Shown here one piece after another: positions 36,672 to 45,702 of a stretch of 64,000 nt of DNA; position 1 is the first letter of the stretch, and each line of letters starts with the position of its first letter. The translations under genes were made by a program, and so were the position numbers. Below the pieces are notes generated by a model. It was not told where the DNA came from. It saw only the letters and a list, made by a program, of their open reading frames with translations, and did no database searches. Source of the stretch: an uncultured Prevotella sp. (GTDB taxonomy: Bacteria > Bacteroidota > Bacteroidia > Bacteroidales > Bacteroidaceae); assembly GCA_946624005.1 (NCBI GenBank), contig CAMORS010000003.1, forward strand, positions 1-64,000. The letters are read 5' to 3'.

Positions 36672-38189
36672 TCACCCTTTTGGATTCAAGGCCTTGACGA
36701 TGTTGTAGCTGAAGGAGTAGAGGCGTCCCTCAAGTTTGACGAGGAGCGTCAGCGTGAGAGTTCCTTCCATCGCATCTTCGTTCTGAATCTGGCCTACGAT
36801 GTCGCCCGAGTCGAGCAGCATGAAGAGGTTCGACTCGTCATCCTGCGTCAGGATATAGGTGTCGCCCGTGAGGATGATGCCCGTCTGGTCGCCTTGACCG
36901 TCGGGATCGCTAAGTGCCTCATAGCGCGTGTTATAAGGGAATGTTTTACTTCCAACGGTATAGGTCTTGTCCGTTCCTTTTTTCACGAAGGGGAACTTCG
37001 GACTGAACGTCACGGCGTTGTCGAAGATGTTTCGCCATGTACCCTCAGCATCGGTGTTCTTCCTGACCATCGGCTTGATGCAGATGTTACCACCCGTGAG
37101 GAAGGTTGCGGTGAGGGCATCGGCAGAAACCACCGTTGTCTGATAGCCGGCGATGGGCACGAACTGGAGAGCTTCGATGCGGAACGACCAGTCGCCGAAG
37201 GTGATGGGAATCTTGATCCAGTCGTTGCGGCAGATGTTCGTGAAGCCACCTGATGCGTGGTTCACCGTCATGCCGTAGCGGTATTCCGTTGCTTCTGCCT
37301 GGTTTCCACCACTTTCCAGATAGCGCTTGGCCTTCAGGCGGATGGAGTATTGGTTCTCCACGCCCGTTGCGGTGGCGCTGCTCTCGTTGACGTAGACGGT
37401 GGTCATGCCAGTTCCGTTTGTCTTTACAAGTTTGATGGGCTTGTCTTTCAAATCAACAGCAAAAGCTACCGTGTCGCGTTTGCTCGGTTTGATGATGTCC
37501 GCGGGTGTTGCCGGTTCGAGCAGCGAGTTATTCGTTTTGGTCAATGGATAGATTTCGTAACCGAGGATGTCCATATCCTGACCAGAGTTGTTGGTGAATT
37601 CAATCTGCAGCTTGGCCATCGTGCGCACCACCTCCACGGCGAAGGTCTGGTTCTCGCCAGCTACGACCGTGATCTGCTGACCGCCCGTGCGACTGGTCAT
37701 GGGGATGTTCTTGTCCCAGCCATTGGTGGTATTGATGGTTCGTGTAGCGAAGTCGGCAGGCAGACTGCCCTTCGTCGTCACTTCGCCATTCGGATTCTTC
37801 ACGGGTACTGTGATGCCCGTAGCTGTCCATTGCTCAGCCGTGAGATTGGCAAAGCCATACACCGTATAGGTACCCGGCGCGAGATGGAAGCGGAACTCGT
37901 CTTGCTCCACGCCATCCTCACCGCTGATGGTGTTCGACACCATTTCCACCACCTCGTTGCTGCCGTTGACAAAGATGACCTTATAGTCGTGGATGCGCTC
38001 TACGGGATCCACGGGGTCAAGCCAGTTGCCCGTCTCTGCACGTGTGGCAGGAGCCGGGCGGCGGGCTTTAATGGTCATGGTGACACGCCCCTTGCCGTCG
38101 GGTATGGGGTCGGTCGTCAACACGTCATCCTCCTGCTGGCAGGCAACGAGAGTGGCCGCAATTATCATAAATGTCCAGAACTTTTTCAT
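36672..38189 (-). CDS. Fimbrillin-like lipoprotein (module 1)
   Basis: 505 aa; lipobox TLVAC gives lipidated Cys17, and ATRAETG at about 52-58 resembles a fimbrillin maturation site. The fold cues (IHDYKVIFVNGSNEVVEMVS, GTYTVYGFANLT) match FimA/Mfa-type first domains. It is paralogous to the protein at 27904-29304 and, like it, is followed by a giant T9SS-type protein. Only 3 bp separate it from the upstream minor fimbrillin gene, so co-expression is near certain. Function as an adaptor or minor subunit is inferred. Confidence 0.8.
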   Translation of the reverse strand: MKKFWTFMIIAATLVACQQEDDVLTTDPIPDGKGRVTMTIKARRPAPATRAETGNWLDPVDPVERIHDYKVIFVNGSNEVVEMVSNTISGEDGVEQDEFRFHLAPGTYTVYGFANLTAEQWTATGITVPVKNPNGEVTTKGSLPADFATRTINTTNGWDKNIPMTSRTGGQQITVVAGENQTFAVEVVRTMAKLQIEFTNNSGQDMDILGYEIYPLTKTNNSLLEPATPADIIKPSKRDTVAFAVDLKDKPIKLVKTNGTGMTTVYVNESSATATGVENQYSIRLKAKRYLESGGNQAEATEYRYGMTVNHASGGFTNICRNDWIKIPITFGDWSFRIEALQFVPIAGYQTTVVSADALTATFLTGGNICIKPMVRKNTDAEGTWRNIFDNAVTFSPKFPFVKKGTDKTYTVGSKTFPYNTRYEALSDPDGQGDQTGIILTGDTYILTQDDESNLFMLLDSGDIVGQIQNEDAMEGTLTLTLLVKLEGRLYSFSYNIVKALNPKG

Positions 38190-38192
38190 ATT

Positions 38193-39884
38193 TTATACGG
38201 GTATTACAGGGTGTGTAACTTCGCGCCATTTACGTACATAGATGATGGCTTTGAGATATTCGGGGTTGCGTGGGTCGGGCTTCACCGTGCCGGGGCCGCT
38301 CACCTTCGAGATCTGCAAACGATAGATGTTGTTACGGACGATGGCGAACTCCATCGGGCCTTGCACGCCGTCATCGCCGTTGTTGGCGTGGCGCAGCCAG
38401 ACATAGTAGAAGCAAACGCCGCCGTTGTATTTTGTATAGGAGGCAATTCCGCTATGTCCTTCGACCTTGGTGTTGCCATCCACGTCTTTGTAAGTCGTGT
38501 TATAGGCATTGCAATAGGCCTGGGCAGCTTCTTCATTGTCGAAGTAGAGACAGTTTTCCTCTGCGGGGTTGTCGGTGCAGAGCACGCGCCAGAAGTCCTG
38601 ACCCTTTGCATATTCCGTGTTCTCTGTCAGTTTTCCTTCTTCAGCATTGTAGGCGCTATAGACTCTGGCAGGCTTGTAAATGCCTTTCAGTTGCAGGCCC
38701 GTAGCGTATGCAGCGACGGTCTGATTCATGTCGAAGGTGTTCTCGTTGACATAGCCAATGGTGTAGCCTTGAACATTTGTAGCGGTGGCCGACCAGTCGA
38801 TATGCGAATTGAAGTTCTGCATGGTGCCGATGGGAGAATCGTCGGCATAAGTCGGGGTAAGTGAAGTGACCATGCTCGTTGCACCATAACAAGTCTCTAT
38901 CCATTCGTCGGGGAATGTGCCGTTGCGCTCGGCTGTGCGGGGGTCGATGACATAGTTGGTGGCTGTACCATCCTTGCTGAAGGTCTCATCGCCGAGATAC
39001 TGGAAGCCGTTAGTGCCGTTGACATCGTTGGCCACACGCTTCAGCATGTAAGAGGGCAGGATGCAACCATTGACAATCTTCACATGGGTGAGATAGAAAT
39101 TGGCAATAGCCAAAGTACCTGCTGCATTCTTCACGACATAATCAAGCGATTTGCTGTCGGTATCGAGAGTTGCTCCTTTGAAGTCGAAGTCAATGCGGGC
39201 GGCCGTACGCTCGATGTCGATGTGGTATTTGATGGGGTCTTCTTCCGTTCCTGTTCCGCCAAGTGTATAGCTATCGGTAGTGCTCGACATGGCAAACTTC
39301 GTGGGTTTGCCTTCGCTGACAGTCCATGAGCTGTAGTCTTTATAATCGAAGAGTTGCTGTACGTTGCTTACCTTCGTGGTAATATCACCTACATTGGCAA
39401 CAACGACGAACTGCAGTTCGTTGATATTCATCTTCTTGCCTTTGTAGAACGTAAAGTCAGCAGTGACGATAGCTGGATCATTGCCTTCATACTCCGTGTG
39501 GTTGGCTTCGGTTCCAGTCTCATTCTTCTGTCCTTCTACAGCCTTATATCCTCTTGCCTCAATAGGAATAGCTGCGGCATCTGCGGGTGTCAACTTTGTG
39601 ATGGCCTTTCCACGGTAGGCAAAGATACAAACATCCGTGATTTTGTTTTCATCCTCTGAACCGAACTCCCAGCCGTCGCCTCTTTCGCCACCATACGGGC
39701 GGTCGTTGTCGGCACGAGTTTCCTGACCGCGCGTGTCGATGGTCAGTCGGATGTGCAGACTGTCGCCCATTGTTGAGTCTGTATTCTCATAGGGGCAGGT
39801 GTCATCGAGGGCATCACAAGCTGTGAAGCCAGAGAGGACGGCGATGCCGAGGGCTGTTTGTAGGATATGCTTTCTTATCGTCAT
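38193..39884 (-). CDS. Mfa1-like minor fimbrillin subunit
   Basis: 563 aa from ATG 39884; a longer reading from 39938 would put 18 residues before the signal peptide and is unlikely. Lipobox GFTAC gives Cys23; ETRADND follows at about 58-64, like a maturation cleavage site. The first-domain segment KITDVCIFAYRGKAIT and the C-terminal GPMEFAIVRNNIYRLQISKVSGPG and YLKAIIYVRKW match the Mfa1-type fimbrillin C-terminal region, which provides the donor strand in polymerised fimbriae. Located between the FimB/Mfa2-type anchor gene and a fimbrillin-like lipoprotein gene. Probable accessory (tip) subunit. Confidence 0.82.
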   Translation of the reverse strand: MTIRKHILQTALGIAVLSGFTACDALDDTCPYENTDSTMGDSLHIRLTIDTRGQETRADNDRPYGGERGDGWEFGSEDENKITDVCIFAYRGKAITKLTPADAAAIPIEARGYKAVEGQKNETGTEANHTEYEGNDPAIVTADFTFYKGKKMNINELQFVVVANVGDITTKVSNVQQLFDYKDYSSWTVSEGKPTKFAMSSTTDSYTLGGTGTEEDPIKYHIDIERTAARIDFDFKGATLDTDSKSLDYVVKNAAGTLAIANFYLTHVKIVNGCILPSYMLKRVANDVNGTNGFQYLGDETFSKDGTATNYVIDPRTAERNGTFPDEWIETCYGATSMVTSLTPTYADDSPIGTMQNFNSHIDWSATATNVQGYTIGYVNENTFDMNQTVAAYATGLQLKGIYKPARVYSAYNAEEGKLTENTEYAKGQDFWRVLCTDNPAEENCLYFDNEEAAQAYCNAYNTTYKDVDGNTKVEGHSGIASYTKYNGGVCFYYVWLRHANNGDDGVQGPMEFAIVRNNIYRLQISKVSGPGTVKPDPRNPEYLKAIIYVRKWREVTHPVIPV

Positions 39885-39913
39885 TGCTTTTATATTTTTT
39901 ATGGGGGTAGGGG

Positions 39914-39947
39914 CGCTGTGGTACAGCGACTTACTCAACCCTGTGGG
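39914..39947. repeat. Covarying hairpin element, copy B
   Basis: Stem CGCTGT-GGT-ACAGCG (39914-39928) followed by the tail ACTTACTCAACCCTGTGGG. The same architecture with different stem bases is found at 43201 and 49348. It lies between the anchor gene stop (39963) and the next gene start (39884). Confidence 0.8.
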
Positions 39948-39962
39948 TAGACAAAAAGGGGA

Positions 39963-41147
39963 TTACTCCAGGTTTACGTTCTGCCAGCGCATCACCCAAG
40001 GCAGCGTATGAATATGGAGCGAGATAAACTGCCACTGCTCGCCGACGAGGGTGAAGTCGAGGCGGTAGTCGTAGGCACGGTCGAGGAACTCCTGTCCCGA
40101 GTAGGCGTAGCGCTCGAAGGCACCGCGTCCCTGTGCGAGGTATTCAGCGAGGTTGATGTGCAGCACTTCCTTGCCGGTGGTGCGGTGGATGAGGTAGAGC
40201 ATGGCGGGCTCTGTACCGTTGATGAGGCCTAAGTCGGGCAGCACAGGACCGACGGCGGGGCGCAGCATCAGGCGGTTGAAGTCGAGGTCGGCATGAGCCG
40301 TCATCTCGTATTCGTGTTCAGGCACGGTGTAGGACGAGGTGCCCGTGACGTTGTCGTAGTAAGTGTTCCACTCGTCGAAGGGACGATAAGTGATGGTGGG
40401 CTGTCCGATGGTGTCTACGGTGTTGTCGTAGAGAATGCGTCCGTTGACGTCGGTGATGTACACCTCATAGTCGCGGATGTCGCAGTCGGCGCGGTTCACC
40501 GTCTGGTGAATGGCCACATGGAGGCGCTTGGTATCGCGAACGAGCGACATGGTGCAGTGGGTGAAGACACCCTCTCTGACGCTGACCGTCTGTGCAGGGA
40601 TAGCAGCCCGTGTGTCGGTGGCATCGTAGTCGACCGAGCGGAGCGTTCCATGCCAGAGCGTGTCGAGCTGCTGCTGGTATACGGGCTGCTGTGGTGCGGC
40701 AGCGTACGGAACCTGTTGCAGCTCTACGGTGAGGTCTTCGCGCTGCTGTGCCTCGTTGCGGATATATCGTATGCCAGGGTCGCTGGCTATCTGGGTGTAG
40801 GGTCGCTGGTTGGCCAGCGCGAGGAGCCGGTATTCGCCGACGGGCAGTCCCTCCACGGTCATGCGATAGTTCTTGTCGCGTAGGGGCTTTGCCGTTGCGG
40901 TGTTCTCCTCCGTCTGTGTACGAACGAGACGCCCTGCGAGGTCGTAGACGTAGAGCGTTACGCTGCCCACATGGTCGTTGAACATGTCTGCTCGCTCGAC
41001 GTTATAGTCGTAGACGAACTCTACGGTGAGTCCCTGGGGGCACTCGTCGAGGTCGTCGTAGAGCGAGTCACAGGCATTCATTGTCATCAGCGCCACAGCC
41101 GATGCGGCAGCTATCATGGTTTTCTTGACCGTTTTTTTGAACTGCAT
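39963..41147 (-). CDS. FimB/Mfa2-family fimbrial anchor lipoprotein
   Basis: 394 aa from the ATG at 41147, chosen because it gives a normal lipoprotein signal (MQFKKTVKKT...MTMNAC, Cys26); upstream in-frame sequence runs through an intergenic hairpin. The segment CDSLYDDLDECPQGLTVEFVYDYN...HVGSVTLYVYDLAGRLV is the hallmark of FimB/Mfa2 anchors, which terminate and anchor fimbriae in the outer membrane. The C-terminus ITLHIHTLPWVMRWQNVNLE-like ending is also typical of the family. It follows the major fimbrillin gene, the usual order in Bacteroidales fimbrial operons. Confidence 0.88.
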   Translation of the reverse strand: MQFKKTVKKTMIAAASAVALMTMNACDSLYDDLDECPQGLTVEFVYDYNVERADMFNDHVGSVTLYVYDLAGRLVRTQTEENTATAKPLRDKNYRMTVEGLPVGEYRLLALANQRPYTQIASDPGIRYIRNEAQQREDLTVELQQVPYAAAPQQPVYQQQLDTLWHGTLRSVDYDATDTRAAIPAQTVSVREGVFTHCTMSLVRDTKRLHVAIHQTVNRADCDIRDYEVYITDVNGRILYDNTVDTIGQPTITYRPFDEWNTYYDNVTGTSSYTVPEHEYEMTAHADLDFNRLMLRPAVGPVLPDLGLINGTEPAMLYLIHRTTGKEVLHINLAEYLAQGRGAFERYAYSGQEFLDRAYDYRLDFTLVGEQWQFISLHIHTLPWVMRWQNVNLE

Positions 41148-41183
41148 AGTTATATTTTTTTTTAGTTGATGTGGTAAAGCAAT

Positions 41184-41224
41184 CAGGCTCCGGGCGCGGG
41201 CGCATGGTCTGCGCCCGAAGCCTG
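41184..41224. promoter_or_regulatory. GC-rich hairpin between major fimbrillin and anchor genes
   Basis: Outer arms CAGGCT (41184) and AGCCTG (41219) enclose CGGGCGCA (41197) and TGCGCCCG (41210) with a 5-nt loop. Read in the direction of the operon it lies between the major subunit stop (41267) and anchor start (41147). It could lower expression of the anchor relative to the subunit, or protect the upstream mRNA. On the plus strand it is followed by a T-run. Confidence 0.55.
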
Positions 41225-41266
41225 TTTGCATTCTTTTTTTTAGATTAAACAGAGTAGTACCGAGTC

Positions 41267-43126
41267 TTAGAGGATGACATCCTGTGTGCGGAGGTTCCAC
41301 GGCAGGATATGCACGTGAACAGAGATGTACTGCTCCTCCTCGATGACGTCGTCGGGAGTGTCGTTGTCCTTCACTGTCTCGGGTACGGCAGAGCCGAGCT
41401 TCTTGATGGCCGAGATGGTGAGCTTGTACCAGTTGTTGCGGACGATACCGTAGCGGCCGAGGAAGTTGTTGTTGCGAGCCTCAACGTCGGTGCCATAGAT
41501 CTGGTCGATGGTCTCACCGGGCTGTGTGGCGTCGGCAGCAGCCCACGGAGTCTCGAACTCGCCGAAGTGCTGGATGCGGACATTGTAGTAAGCGACACCA
41601 TTCTCGTAGAGGGTGACGGTCAGTTCGCTCTCAGCCTTTGTCTTGGCAGTAGTCCAAGCAGCATCCATGCCAGCGGGCAGGGCGTCCGTATAGGCAGCAC
41701 CATCCTCGGTGATGGCATAGCTCAGGGTGTAGGTCTTCACGCCGGCAGTGGTCGATGGTTCGACAGTAGCAGAGATAGCCACCGCGTACTCTTTACCAGG
41801 TGTGGCTTTAGCCAGAGCAGCAGTGACATCGTTCATCCACTTGTTGACATCGTACATCTGAGTGGCCTTGGCAGCGATGGCATTGTTGATCTTGTCGGCA
41901 GCATAGTACTTGGCATCGTTCGAAACAGCATAGAAGCTCTCACCTCCGTTGAACTGTACCTTGACGCATGCCATTGTGGTGTTGGTCCAGGTCTGATGCT
42001 CTACGTCGAAGGTGTTCTCCGTCATGTAAGCCTTGCCGGTGAGGGGGTTCCATGTGCCATCCACAGGAGCAACGGGAGCCACCAAGTTTGCAGGCTTGTC
42101 ATACTGCGGGTCGATGCCGAAGAAGGTGCGATAGCCAGAAGTGTGGTTCTCAACACCTTCGGGGAGCATCGGAGCGAAGTCGTACTTCGAGACGAAGCGA
42201 TACTTGGCGTTGGCATTCACAGCCTTGGCGTTGAAATAGCCGAGCCATGCCTCCTCACCCGACTGGCGGGTGTTGTAGTAAGAAGGCTCGGTGTTGAAGA
42301 TCTTCCATCCGAGAACCGTGAATTCCATCACTTCTTCACCATTCTTCACTTGGCTGGTGGCATCATCGGCACTGACAGTCACCTTGGCAGCGGCGCGCTC
42401 TACATAGACACATCCTGCGGGAGCTTTCTTGGCCTCATCCGCGGTCTTCTTGATCTGGCTCTTGTCGAGCTTCACGGCGGTGATGACCTTACCGTTAGAA
42501 GCTGCGCTACCACCAGCTGTCTCGCTGATAGGAGCGTTGGTCATGAGCATACCATCTTCGCTGATCTCACCTGTGAGTGTACCACCGATGGTGGCAGCGT
42601 CGAGGACCAGTTTCGAGAATTCGGGGAAGGTGGTGCCAGCAGCGGGAGCAGCCGAGAGGGCACTGCCGTTGTTGTTCAGCACGACGTAGGCATAGAGATT
42701 CTCGGAGGGCAGCAGATTGAGGTTGTCAATCTTGGCTGTCGTCACACCACTGGTCTGAGTGACCAACGTACCAGTAGGTTCGCCGTCGTTATCCTTCTCA
42801 GAAGGATCTTCGTTCTCACCCTTTTGGTCGTTTTTGAAGTCGGTAGAGAGGGCATACATCTTGTAGAATGTTGCAGTCGACTCGTCGTCACCGACAAAGA
42901 GGAAGAGGTTGGCATCCTTCACTGCAAACTCAGCAGCCTCACCATTGTCGAGGTCGTCGTTGGCACGTGTGCCGCCATCTGCGATGTTGGGCAACTGGAT
43001 GGCGATGCCTACATAGCCATCACCGTTGGTGGCAACGGGAGTGTTCTCCACGGCATCGTCGCTCGAGCAGGCTGCCAGCGTGAGGGCTGCCAGCACAGCT
43101 GTTGAATACTTAAAAATCTTTTTCAT
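41267..43126 (-). CDS. Mfa1-family major fimbrillin subunit
   Basis: 619 aa; lipobox TLAAC gives Cys20; GGTRANDD at about 51-58 resembles the Arg site cut during fimbrillin maturation. Ala/Thr-rich, beta-strand body. Residues ~70-80 (VKDANLFLFVGD) and the C-terminal IVRNNWYKLTISAIKKLG and ISVHVHILPWNLRTQDVIL match Mfa1-type major subunits. These are exported as lipoproteins, cleaved at the surface and polymerised by strand exchange. First structural subunit in this operon and followed by a FimB/Mfa2 anchor. The length is within the family range. Confidence 0.88.
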   Translation of the reverse strand: MKKIFKYSTAVLAALTLAACSSDDAVENTPVATNGDGYVGIAIQLPNIADGGTRANDDLDNGEAAEFAVKDANLFLFVGDDESTATFYKMYALSTDFKNDQKGENEDPSEKDNDGEPTGTLVTQTSGVTTAKIDNLNLLPSENLYAYVVLNNNGSALSAAPAAGTTFPEFSKLVLDAATIGGTLTGEISEDGMLMTNAPISETAGGSAASNGKVITAVKLDKSQIKKTADEAKKAPAGCVYVERAAAKVTVSADDATSQVKNGEEVMEFTVLGWKIFNTEPSYYNTRQSGEEAWLGYFNAKAVNANAKYRFVSKYDFAPMLPEGVENHTSGYRTFFGIDPQYDKPANLVAPVAPVDGTWNPLTGKAYMTENTFDVEHQTWTNTTMACVKVQFNGGESFYAVSNDAKYYAADKINNAIAAKATQMYDVNKWMNDVTAALAKATPGKEYAVAISATVEPSTTAGVKTYTLSYAITEDGAAYTDALPAGMDAAWTTAKTKAESELTVTLYENGVAYYNVRIQHFGEFETPWAAADATQPGETIDQIYGTDVEARNNNFLGRYGIVRNNWYKLTISAIKKLGSAVPETVKDNDTPDDVIEEEQYISVHVHILPWNLRTQDVIL

Positions 43127-43200
43127 AAATGTTTAAATTAAGTTATTAATAAAAAATATGATAGTTATTCCTATATATATTTAGGCTTTTCTTACTTGGG

Positions 43201-43235
43201 GCCGCTATGGTATAGCGGCGAACTGAACCTTAGGG
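43201..43235. repeat. Covarying hairpin element, copy A
   Basis: Stem GCCGCTAT-GGT-ATAGCGGC (43201-43219) followed by the tail GAACTGAACCTTAGGG. It lies between the DUF3868 gene stop and the major fimbrillin start. Confidence 0.8.
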
Positions 43236-43276
43236 AGGCCCTTGTAGCGTGCATCGATGATATCACGTCATACGGG

Positions 43277-43330
43277 CCCTTGAGGAGCAGCATGGCCATT
43301 CGCCCTTGAGGGGCAGCATGGCTATTCGCC
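43277..43330. repeat. 26-bp tandem duplication at the 3' end of the DUF3868 gene
   Basis: Units begin CCCTTGAG at 43277 and 43303 with GCAGCATGGC(C/T)ATTCG inside. A third, diverging unit starts at 43329 within the coding end. The duplicated block includes the stop codon region of the DUF3868 gene (stop at 43322-43324). Confidence 0.75.
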
Positions 43331-44767
43331 CATGAGCTCGCGGAGCTCGTCGAGCTGTGCCTGTGCCTCGCTGACACCACCGCGGAGAGCCTGCTCCATG
43401 AGCGTCTTGGCCTCGGCAAAGCGCAGCTGCATCTTACGCACGCCACCGAGCACGTAGGCCTGCTGCGGGTCCTTGATGTTGGCTGGCAGGATCTGTTCGG
43501 CGCGGGCGTAGTCGTTCTGTCCGAGGGCCATCTGTGCTGCCAGCAGAACGGCACGCGGATTGTCGTGATGAATCTCGGCAGCGCGGTAGATGATGGCCTG
43601 TCCCTCGGGAGTCTCCATGCCTGCATCCTGTGCCAGGGCTACGAACTCAGCCAGCGAGAGGTCCTGTGGATGGGTGCGATAGACCTCGCGGCTCTCTTCG
43701 AGCGTGTAGGGACGGATGCTGTACTGGATGACATAGTCGGAGTGGCGCAGTCCCGGATAGACATCGGCCAGGAGCTGGCGATAGCGTTCGGGGAACTGCT
43801 TCTTGATGCGCTCGTTCTTCGCATCGGGGTCCATCTGGCTGTCGATGATGCTGAGAATCTCCGTGCGCTCGGCAATCTGGCTCTTGTCCACATATTCGCG
43901 CAGGCCGGCCCAGTCTTCCGGGGTGGATGTCGAACCGATGACGCCCGGCTTGAACTTGTAGAGCTTCTGGATGTGGTTGGAGAGCGTTGCGGCGCGGTTC
44001 TCAGCCAGCCAGGTGTTGTGCTCGTAGGTACCCTCGGGCGAGGCATAGCCGTGGATGGTGACGCGCTCGATGCTGACATCCTGCTTGCCACGCACCTCGT
44101 CGATGGTGGCCATGATCTTCTTCAGCTCCTCGGGGTTGCGACGGTAGGTGGGGTCGAGGTTGATCTTGTCGAGACGGAAGTCGACATAGGCACGACCTTC
44201 CAGCTGGCGTTCCTTTTTATAGTCGTCAGGCGAGAGCTGCACACGCATCAGCGGCACACGTTCCGGTTCCTGGTTGCGCATGAGACTGGGCACGTAGGGC
44301 AGGTTGGTCAGGTCGCCGCAACCGCAGAGGTCTTCTTCCAGCTGCAGCTGGTACGACCGCATCCAGGGCTGATAGGGGATGGTGGAATGGTAGAACTCCG
44401 TCTGGCTGTTGCCCGACCGCTTGATGTGGCGGGCGTCGCGATAAGTCTCAACGCCCTGCCCGCGCTTATAGAGCACATGCTGTGCGCGGCTGTCCACCAC
44501 CAACGGCTCGAAGGCAACGCGCTGCGTCCCGTCTTTCGATACGAGTACGGGGCGGATGGCTACCGACTGTTTGTGGTTGAGCGATAGTTCGTCTAAGCAG
44601 ACATCCATGGAGAGCGCCATCTTCCCCTCTTGCCGGGTGAGGACAGCATTGCGCACGACGGTCTTTGTGTCGCTCAGCGTCTGCGCTTCGGCCACCGAAG
44701 CCCACTGCGTTGCCGACATGGCAGCCACCATGAGCGTGGCCCGTAAGGTATATTGATAGATCTTCAT
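43322..44767 (-). CDS. DUF3868/OmpA-like periplasmic protein of the fimbrial locus
   Basis: 481 aa with a signal peptide ending VAEAQ. The N-terminal region (VRNAVLTRQEGKMALSMDVCLDELSLNHKQSVAIRPVL) matches DUF3868, a domain seen next to fimbrillin genes in Bacteroidales. The middle segment VTIHGYASPEGTYEHNTWLAENRAATLSNHI is an OmpA-like peptidoglycan-binding motif. The C-terminal ~100 residues have TPR-like helices (ARAEQILPANIKDPQQAYVLGG...AKTLMEQAL). It likely links the fimbrial assembly apparatus to the cell wall. It follows the DUF3575 gene with a 36-bp gap. Confidence 0.83.
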   Translation of the reverse strand: MKIYQYTLRATLMVAAMSATQWASVAEAQTLSDTKTVVRNAVLTRQEGKMALSMDVCLDELSLNHKQSVAIRPVLVSKDGTQRVAFEPLVVDSRAQHVLYKRGQGVETYRDARHIKRSGNSQTEFYHSTIPYQPWMRSYQLQLEEDLCGCGDLTNLPYVPSLMRNQEPERVPLMRVQLSPDDYKKERQLEGRAYVDFRLDKINLDPTYRRNPEELKKIMATIDEVRGKQDVSIERVTIHGYASPEGTYEHNTWLAENRAATLSNHIQKLYKFKPGVIGSTSTPEDWAGLREYVDKSQIAERTEILSIIDSQMDPDAKNERIKKQFPERYRQLLADVYPGLRHSDYVIQYSIRPYTLEESREVYRTHPQDLSLAEFVALAQDAGMETPEGQAIIYRAAEIHHDNPRAVLLAAQMALGQNDYARAEQILPANIKDPQQAYVLGGVRKMQLRFAEAKTLMEQALRGGVSEAQAQLDELRELMGE

Positions 44768-44803
44768 ATCTTCTCTCTATATATATAATAAGGTATAACT
44801 GAT

Positions 44804-45385
44804 TTAGAAATTGTAGATCACACTCAGAGCGGCCTTCGTCGGGCCGAAATAGTTCTTATGGCCGCGCCATATCTCGCTGCCACACTTCTCGCAGGGGAAC
44901 TTCTTGAACCACACATAGTTGTAGCCCACGCCAATCTCGCCCTCGAAGCTCCAGTGTTTGCTCAGCGGCCACTGATAGCCATAGCCGATACCGCCTCCGG
45001 CGAACCAGCCCTCGTAGCGGTGGTCGCGCAGCTGCTTGTACATGCCGAAGGGCAGGTGAATCTTGCCCGCGTTGAACTGTCCGCCCTGAGCATGGATGGC
45101 GAAGAAATGGCCGTTGAACTTCTGGCAGAGCCAATAGCGGGCCTCGGGCTGCACCATCCAGTGCTTCCACTTCTTGTTGTCCTTCAGCGTCCAGAGGTTG
45201 AAGCTGCCACTAAGGTCGGCCGACCACTTGGGAGCCAGCCCCACCTCTACTCCGAGGTTGGGCGAAAGCAAAGCATCGTAGACCAGGTTGTTTTTTACGG
45301 CCACCTGAGCTGTTCCTCTCTGTAGGCATAAGGCCAAAAACAGAGACCAAGCGATGCGCCACTTGATTTGATGTCTTTTCTGCAT
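44804..45385 (-). CDS. DUF3575 outer-membrane beta-barrel protein of the fimbrial locus
   Basis: 193 aa; the signal peptide ends near GTAQ. The body (VAVKNNLVYDALLSPNLGVEVGLAPKWSADLSGSFNLW; WFAGGGIGYGYQWPLSKHWSFEGEIGVGYNYVWF; C-terminal AALSVIYNF with terminal Phe) fits a small eight-stranded beta-barrel of the DUF3575 type. DUF3575 and DUF3868 genes commonly precede fimbrillin genes in this phylum. First gene of the minus-strand fimbrial locus, divergent from an AraC-type regulator. Exact role unknown. Confidence 0.85.
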   Translation of the reverse strand: MQKRHQIKWRIAWSLFLALCLQRGTAQVAVKNNLVYDALLSPNLGVEVGLAPKWSADLSGSFNLWTLKDNKKWKHWMVQPEARYWLCQKFNGHFFAIHAQGGQFNAGKIHLPFGMYKQLRDHRYEGWFAGGGIGYGYQWPLSKHWSFEGEIGVGYNYVWFKKFPCEKCGSEIWRGHKNYFGPTKAALSVIYNF

Positions 45386-45702
45386 ATTTTCCAGTTAATA
45401 TTTTTTTATAGGTTTTATCCCATCACACAATTGTAATCCGCTTGCAAAGTTAATATAATTGTAGTATTTTGACCTGTTTTTTATAGTACTGTATATGTCA
45501 TAACTTAAAAAAGTGAATTAAATGCAGTTTTTTGACACATATATTTTAGGAAAATGATACGTAGTATAGCATTTTTATGTATCTTTGCAACGTATTTTAC
45601 GAACTCATATTTCTGGACATTAGTACTCTTATTATTATTAACAACATTCATCGAAGAGGGGGTGCGAGAGAAGACCCCCGCTGACATAAATAGCTAATCA
45701 AT
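45386..45702. promoter_or_regulatory. AT-rich divergent promoter region of the fimbrial locus
   Basis: On the minus strand TAACTTTG (45445-45452) matches the -7 consensus for the DUF3575 gene, leaving a leader of ~55 nt. On the plus strand TATCTTTG (45580-45587) matches -7 for the regulator, about 110 nt upstream of its ATG. Neither has an exact -33 TTTG at 18-20 bp, which suggests activator dependence. The region is strikingly AT-rich. A 60-codon minus-strand reading at 45505-45687 is not credible. Confidence 0.5.

Noticed and set aside
37257-38864. 535-codon plus-strand frame spanning two fimbrial genes
   Set aside because: Crosses the boundary of two well-supported minus-strand genes and shows no recognisable protein features.
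41309-43105. 598-codon plus-strand frame antisense to the major fimbrillin
   Set aside because: Low-complexity Val/Gly/Leu product without motifs; the fimbrillin on the other strand is clear.
45505-45687. 60-codon minus-strand frame in the fimbrial promoter region
   Set aside because: AT-rich, no start context, covers the likely regulatory region.
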